Shown in pieces: positions 60,143 to 64,000 of a stretch of DNA of 64,000 bases. Each line of letters begins with the position of its first letter. Position 1 is the first letter of the stretch. The stretch covers positions 1,908,446 through 1,972,445 of the forward strand of contig NZ_CP120131.1 in the NCBI RefSeq assembly GCF_034039665.1, read 5' to 3'. Source of the stretch: Mammaliicoccus sp. Dog046. Its GTDB lineage: Bacteria > Bacillota > Bacilli > Staphylococcales > Staphylococcaceae. Position numbers and translations under genes: made by a program. The notes under the pieces were generated by a model. It was given only the letters and a program-made list of their open reading frames with translations. It was not told the origin of the DNA and did not search any database.

Positions 60143-60964
60143 TTATAGAACACTTTTTAAAATCAAATATATACCTAAGATTAATAACGTAATTCTCAAT
60201 ACTAATACTACTGTATCTGAATTCATTTTACTGTTTACTTTCACGCCAATTTTTGCACCGAAGTAACTTGAAACAATAAGCACAATGGCATGTACCCATA
60301 ATACATTTCCTTGAATAACATGACTGACAGAACTAGATAAACTTGAGAAGAATATCATCATCATACTTGTTCCTACAGCGACATGTGGTGGGAATTTAAA
60401 TACAATGATCATTAATGGTGTCATTAATGCGCCACCACCTATACCAAATAGCCCAGTTGTTATACCTACAACAAACGCAGATACCACAGCCATTACAGGT
60501 GGGATACCATAGCGATGATGCACACCTTTTTGATCAATGAATGATTTTAAATATTTTTCTTGTTGAAAATATTTAATCGGTTTGACGTGATTACGAATCA
60601 TTAAAATAATAGATACTATGATTAAAAATAATCCAAAGTATAAATTAAATGAATCTAATGTAAAATATTTACTTAAATACGCACCAACTAAAGAACCAGG
60701 AATAATACCTACTAAGAATATTAATCCATTCTTCACATCCACTTGTTTCGTTTTTAAATAGCCTAGTGTTGCAGTTAATCCTGTTGTAATCAAGATAACT
60801 GAAGATGTTCCGATTGCTTTTTGAGGTGTCATTCCAGACAATAATTGGTGGTCAATTCCAAAGTAAACAAGTGAAGGTACGATGATAATGCCTCCACCAA
60901 TACCAACAAGTGCCCCAATAATTGCCGAAAGAACCCCTATGATTACTAATACTAAATATGCCAC
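60143..60964 (-). CDS. TSUP-family membrane permease (YunE type)
   Basis: A 273-residue protein with about eight TM helices and two copies of the TSUP/TauE motif (ALVGIGGGIIIVPSLV and GLFGIGGGALMTPLMI). Family members export sulfite or sulfo-compounds or other anions; the substrate here is unknown. A GTG at 60973 overlaps the SD GAGGTG. The GTG at 60964 is preferred. It lies between the DUF72 and yunD-like genes, in the same order as Bacillus yunF-yunE-yunD. Confidence 0.88.
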   Translation of the reverse strand: MAYLVLVIIGVLSAIIGALVGIGGGIIIVPSLVYFGIDHQLLSGMTPQKAIGTSSVILITTGLTATLGYLKTKQVDVKNGLIFLVGIIPGSLVGAYLSKYFTLDSFNLYFGLFLIIVSIILMIRNHVKPIKYFQQEKYLKSFIDQKGVHHRYGIPPVMAVVSAFVVGITTGLFGIGGGALMTPLMIIVFKFPPHVAVGTSMMMIFFSSLSSSVSHVIQGNVLWVHAIVLIVSSYFGAKIGVKVNSKMNSDTVVLVLRITLLILGIYLILKSVL

Positions 60965-60975
60965 TACTGTCACCT

Positions 60976-61824
60976 CTAAAATAATTTAAGTTGTTTTGGC
61001 GCTAAACCTTCATAATTTATATCTAATATATTTTGGTAAGTTTTAGCATTTTGTGCAGCGTGACCACCAGAGTTATTATTAAATACAACATAAATGTCTT
61101 TCGCTTTATGATTTAAAATCTTAACTTTTTCGCTTAATTCCTTTAATTCTTCATCATTATAATCATATAGATACCTTACATTTCGCCATTCTTGATCAGT
61201 CATATCCTTTTTTGTCCAACCATTCACATTTCGACCATGATATCGAACAAATGCAACATCATGTGTAATACGATTAACTAAAGGAATAGAACCTTCTCCA
61301 CTTTGAGGCTCATCACAAACACTATGAATGAATTTCATATTCGTTAAAAATTCTAACGTATATTCCTTAACATCATCTTTAAACCACGATCGATTTCGAA
61401 ATTCGATACACACATCAAATTCCTTTAATTGCTCTCGAACGTACCTTAAATAATTAATATTCTGCGGTTGTAAATCAAACCACGGTGGAAATTGGACTAA
61501 TACCATTGCCAATTTATTGGCAGCTTGTAAAGGTATAATAGAATCTTTAAATAAATTAAATAACGCTTCTTTACCTTCAGCAAAATCAGTCACTTCAGCA
61601 TGACCAGTTAACGCTTGATGAATCTTTACTATAAATTTAAAGTTTTTCGGCGTTTCTTTAATCCATTTTTCGATGTTTCTATGAGGTTGAATTGCGTAAT
61701 ATGTTGCATCTAATTCCACAATTGGAAAATGAGCAGCATACGTTTTTAATTTATCTTTTTTATTCGAAAGATCGAGATATAAATCATCATGATCTCCCCA
61801 ACCAGTTAGTCCAATATTTATCAT
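60976..61824 (-). CDS. DUF72 family TIM-barrel protein (YunF type)
   Basis: A 282-residue DUF72 protein. The N-terminal LTGWGDHDDLY, the segment LDATYYAIQPHRNIEKWI, VCIEFRNRSWF and the C-terminal VVFNNNSGGHAAQNA are typical. The fold resembles endonuclease IV-like barrels, but no activity is established. It is the first gene of a three-gene run with the TSUP and phosphoesterase genes (2-12 bp gaps). Confidence 0.88.
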   Translation of the reverse strand: MINIGLTGWGDHDDLYLDLSNKKDKLKTYAAHFPIVELDATYYAIQPHRNIEKWIKETPKNFKFIVKIHQALTGHAEVTDFAEGKEALFNLFKDSIIPLQAANKLAMVLVQFPPWFDLQPQNINYLRYVREQLKEFDVCIEFRNRSWFKDDVKEYTLEFLTNMKFIHSVCDEPQSGEGSIPLVNRITHDVAFVRYHGRNVNGWTKKDMTDQEWRNVRYLYDYNDEELKELSEKVKILNHKAKDIYVVFNNNSGGHAAQNAKTYQNILDINYEGLAPKQLKLF

Positions 61825-61906
61825 TTATCATCACCACTTTTATCATAACACATCGTATATTTATAGTTCAGTTAGTTTGTTTTATTCATGAAAATTAAAT
61901 AAAAAA

Positions 61907-61938
61907 GAAGCTAAGTTAAATTAATTAACTTTAGCTTC
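61907..61938. terminator. Terminator between the DUF3139 and DUF72 genes
   Basis: A stem of about 13 bp (GAAGCTAAGTTAA with one bulge) and a 5-nt loop. The minus strand continues TTTTTTA, ending the DUF3139 gene. Confidence 0.85.
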
Positions 61939-61963
61939 GATTGTTAAACATATTTGATTCCTC

Positions 61964-62323
61964 TTATTTACTTACTTTTCTTTCAAATTCTTTTTTAGTT
62001 ATATATTCAATAAAAAAAACATACTTACCTTTATGTTCAATTTTCACAAATTGACCTGATGGGTCATGTCCTTTAAAGGAAAGTTTATATCGATTTTTAT
62101 TTCCTTCTTCATCATAAGACGTTATATTTTTATAATCTTGTATTTCTATTATTTCTTCTCTAGTCTTTGATTCTGCATCTTTATAAAATGGTACTTCTGC
62201 ATAACTCCATTGCTTCTCAACTAACGGATTTACCCTATCTAAATATGGTTCTAAGTATCTCAGCACGAATAATGAAAAGACTGCAAAAACTATGATTATA
62301 AAACTATATATCCATTTTTTCAT
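61964..62323 (-). CDS. DUF3139-like single-TM protein
   Basis: A 119-residue protein with an N-terminal TM or signal anchor (about 3-23) and an extracytoplasmic domain rich in Lys/Glu (KNITSYDEEGNKNRYKLSFKG). It resembles the DUF3139 group of small exported Firmicutes proteins. The ATG at 62323 follows GGAAGAAGTGATT; a GTG at 62332 sits in the SD. Function is unknown. It is the last chromosomal-type gene before the phage-like lysis genes. Confidence 0.7.
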   Translation of the reverse strand: MKKWIYSFIIIVFAVFSLFVLRYLEPYLDRVNPLVEKQWSYAEVPFYKDAESKTREEIIEIQDYKNITSYDEEGNKNRYKLSFKGHDPSGQFVKIEHKGKYVFFIEYITKKEFERKVSK

Positions 62324-62419
62324 CCCAATCACTTCTTCCCTTTATTTTAAGTTAGCTTAATTATAATATATTCATTTCATAATATTCTGTCAATATGTTT
62401 TTTGTAATTAATTTACAAC

Positions 62420-62460
62420 ATAAAACCCGCACACCTTATTTGTCGGTGTGCGGGTTTTAT
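62420..62460 (-). terminator. Terminator downstream of the lysis cassette
   Basis: A perfect 16-bp inverted repeat ATAAAACCCGCACACC (arms 62420-62435 and 62445-62460) with a 9-nt loop, about 117 bp past the endolysin stop. It is the strongest stem in this part of the window. Confidence 0.92.
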
Positions 62461-62533
62461 GTTATATTTACATTACTATATAGATGTCTTACTTAAACAT
62501 TTAAATGATGGCCGTCATTGTAATATGTTTTTG

Positions 62534-62563
62534 TTAAGGCATTTTTTTATTGTTTTCATTCAT
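62534..62563 (-). CDS. Nine-codon mini-ORF with strong SD after the endolysin
   Basis: MNENNKKMP is read from 62563, preceded by AAAGGAGCAGTTGAA that overlaps the endolysin stop. It is very short and may be a remnant of a gene truncated at a phage/chromosome junction, or simply chance. I do not assign a function. Confidence 0.25.
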   Translation of the reverse strand: MNENNKKMP

Positions 62564-62576
62564 TTCAACTGCTCCT

Positions 62577-63830
62577 TTATTTTAATTTCAACACTTGTCC
62601 TACGTAAATGACGTCTGATTTTAGTCCGTTTAAACTTTTTAATGTAGCTACGGATACGCCTGTTTTTTGACTAATTCCCCATAATGTATCTCCTGATACT
62701 ACTGTATACGTCGTTGGTGTACTTCCAATTGGTGCGCCATGAATGGCTTCTGCTAGTGATTTTGTATAGTTATTTAAATTACTTTTAATTGCGTTCATGT
62801 CTTTAGTTGAAGTAATGAATCCTAATTCTACAAGTCTATAATTGATATATTCTGCTTTGGCAACATTACAATGTAATAGATCACTTCTTTGTGTAATGCC
62901 ACGAATTGTTCCTACATATTTCTGAATAGATTGTTGTAATCCATTATCAATATAATCTGGTGCTAATCCACTTGGAATAATCACATGTCCGCCTGATGCT
63001 GTTGGTCCTGCTGAATCTAAATGAAATTCAACAACTATTTCATATCCTTGTGATTTAACCCAATATAATCCATAGTCTGTCTTGTTCCCAACTTGTTCTC
63101 CATATGCTGTATCTTGATACATATCTTGGTCTTTTCCATAAACTGCTACTGTATTGCCTGCTTGTTTAAGATAATTGGCTACACGGTCTACAATATTTGC
63201 TCTAATAAAATCTCTTTCATTTGTTCCATTTCCTACTGCTCCTGGATCATTATATCCATGTCCTGCTACGATCATAATTTTTCTACTCATTTTAACTACT
63301 CCTTTATTATTTGATTGGTCTAATTTTTGATTTAAATTTGTAATATCATATTTTTCTATTGGCATCCCACTACATACTCTCGTGACTTCATTAGTAATGT
63401 CTTCGCCTTTTCTTCTTAATTGGATATGCAAGTGGGCGCTCATTGGATTTCCTGCATAATTACTATTTCCTTGCAGTCCGATGATATCTCCTTGATTGAC
63501 TTTATCACCTTTCGAAAATTTCAAAATATCTCTTTGCATATGTCCATAAATCCAGTCATTACCGTTGCTATCTCGAATTTCCATTGTCCCACCGAAATTC
63601 CCAAATGGTTCACTGAGTATGACTGTTCCACTTGTTACTGCAGGTATTTGATCCGTCTTGTTGTTAAATACATCAAATGCTCTATGGTATCCACTGCAAT
63701 ATGCATCATAATTGATACCACCTTCAATATAATTTCTATATCCGTACTTATCGGGATACCCCTTATATGTTCTTGGATCAGAGGAAATCTCCCAACCTTT
63801 CTTTGTTAAGTAATCAATTGCTGTTAACAT
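62577..63830 (-). CDS. Phage-type endolysin: M23 peptidase + amidase_3 + LysM
   Basis: A 417-residue three-domain lysin. Residues about 30-160 form an M23/lysostaphin-like zinc peptidase (HRAFD and AHLHIQLRRKG). Residues about 180-365 form an amidase_3 N-acetylmuramoyl-L-alanine amidase with zinc ligands in AGHGYNDPGA, TNERD and VEFHLDS, and the catalytic Glu in VELGFI. Residues about 372-417 are a LysM wall-binding repeat. There is no signal peptide, as expected with a holin. An internal SD (AAAGGAG) before Met181 (ATG at 63290) may give a second, 237-residue product. It follows the holin-like gene by 19 bp. Confidence 0.92.
   Translation of the reverse strand: MLTAIDYLTKKGWEISSDPRTYKGYPDKYGYRNYIEGGINYDAYCSGYHRAFDVFNNKTDQIPAVTSGTVILSEPFGNFGGTMEIRDSNGNDWIYGHMQRDILKFSKGDKVNQGDIIGLQGNSNYAGNPMSAHLHIQLRRKGEDITNEVTRVCSGMPIEKYDITNLNQKLDQSNNKGVVKMSRKIMIVAGHGYNDPGAVGNGTNERDFIRANIVDRVANYLKQAGNTVAVYGKDQDMYQDTAYGEQVGNKTDYGLYWVKSQGYEIVVEFHLDSAGPTASGGHVIIPSGLAPDYIDNGLQQSIQKYVGTIRGITQRSDLLHCNVAKAEYINYRLVELGFITSTKDMNAIKSNLNNYTKSLAEAIHGAPIGSTPTTYTVVSGDTLWGISQKTGVSVATLKSLNGLKSDVIYVGQVLKLK
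63290..63306 (-). promoter_or_regulatory. Internal ribosome binding site and start inside the endolysin gene
   Basis: The minus strand reads AAAGGAGTAGTTAAAATG, in frame with the endolysin, at the linker between the M23 and amidase domains. The SD is as good as that of the full-length start. It would yield a short amidase-LysM isoform. Confidence 0.6.
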
Positions 63831-63849
63831 TTAATCATCCTTTTCTTTT

Positions 63850-64000
63850 TTATTTTTTTCCTGATTGTTTTAAAAATGTTTCTTGGTCTCTCGATCGACT
63901 TGTTAAAATGAAAGTATTTTTCCAAATGCCATATAGTACGAACACTATTGGGATACCTGTATTTAATACGTTCATCCACGCGTCTAACTTTTGAGGATTC
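63850..64000 (-). CDS. Holin-like protein, C-terminal fragment
   Basis: The last 49 residues of a gene cut by the right edge. A hydrophobic helix (TGIPIVFVLYGIW) is followed by KNTFILTSRSRDQETFLKQSGKK. The pattern WKN, aromatic, Thr, then a charged tail recalls SPP1-type holins. The position directly before an endolysin, 19 bp away, supports the call. The N-terminus and first TM helix are off-window. Prophage membership is inferred. Confidence 0.6.
   Translation of the reverse strand, partial: NPQKLDAWMNVLNTGIPIVFVLYGIWKNTFILTSRSRDQETFLKQSGKK

Noticed and set aside
1-64000. tRNA, rRNA, insertion sequence or defence-system genes
   Set aside because: I looked for cloverleaf-type stems, rRNA-like GC-rich stretches and transposase, restriction or phage-defence motifs and found none that I could support.

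Overview
The window is an AT-rich Firmicutes chromosome segment with typical Staphylococcaceae gene content and order: dltXABCD, nfu/yuzD/yutJ/yuzB/iscA, ndh, a seven-gene mnhABCDEFG antiporter operon, gudB-rocD, argGH, pgi, tandem type I signal peptidases, addBA (rexBA), cdr, clpB and fabH. Proteins such as LipA, CoA-disulfide reductase and SpsB closely resemble the S. aureus proteins I know. Several features argue against S. aureus itself: an Fnr-type regulator with iron-sulfur ligands, rocA next to rocD-gudB, and two signal peptidases that both keep the Ser/Lys dyad. I infer a member or relative of the sciuri group (Mammaliicoccus) or a neighbouring genus. No sequence search was possible.

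Layout. 0-8 kb: the 5' part of fabH behind a FapR-like box, yjzD, clpB with two CtsR operators around its promoter, an Fnr-like regulator, sufT, and a HAD phosphatase-degV-cdr run. 8-24 kb: a surface GH13-like pseudoenzyme, yisL, an FAH-family hydrolase and a DUF418 membrane protein next to addBA, two signal peptidases with a VTT membrane protein, a NERD protein and pgi. 24-32 kb: argGH facing gudB-rocD-rocA, so arginine synthesis lies beside ornithine/P5C/glutamate catabolism. 32-40 kb: the RNA-binding protein CvfD, a cyclophilin, kapB and the mnh operon. 40-50 kb: SDR, GNAT, thioesterase, a YuiF-type transporter, leucyl aminopeptidase, yuiB, ndh, and small Fe-S or thiol proteins. 50-62 kb: the dlt operon for D-alanylation of teichoic acids, a 2-hydroxyacid dehydrogenase, a HAD phosphatase, yutE, yutD, lipA and a yunD-yunE-yunF-like run. 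62.3-64 kb: a phage-type lysis cassette, with a holin-like fragment followed by an M23/amidase_3/LysM endolysin, entering from the right edge.

The most striking unexplained structure is four tandem-repeat arrays: 52 bp at 7.9 kb, 39 bp at 26.6 kb, 41 bp at 39.7 kb, and the same 39-bp family again at 56.8 kb. Each lies between two convergent transcription units. I saw no comparable array anywhere else in the window. The two 39-bp arrays share the same polarity and the same divergent units at one end. The 41-bp array has an exactly invariant period and sits between two near-identical convergent terminators. They are not CRISPRs and probably not genes. They may be domain-boundary, termination or protein-binding elements comparable in placement to enterobacterial BIME/REP elements.

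No rRNA, tRNA, IS transposase or CRISPR array was seen. Start codons were revised where a Shine-Dalgarno sequence (SD) or family alignment favoured a start other than the longest reading frame. Several genes appear to start with TTG.
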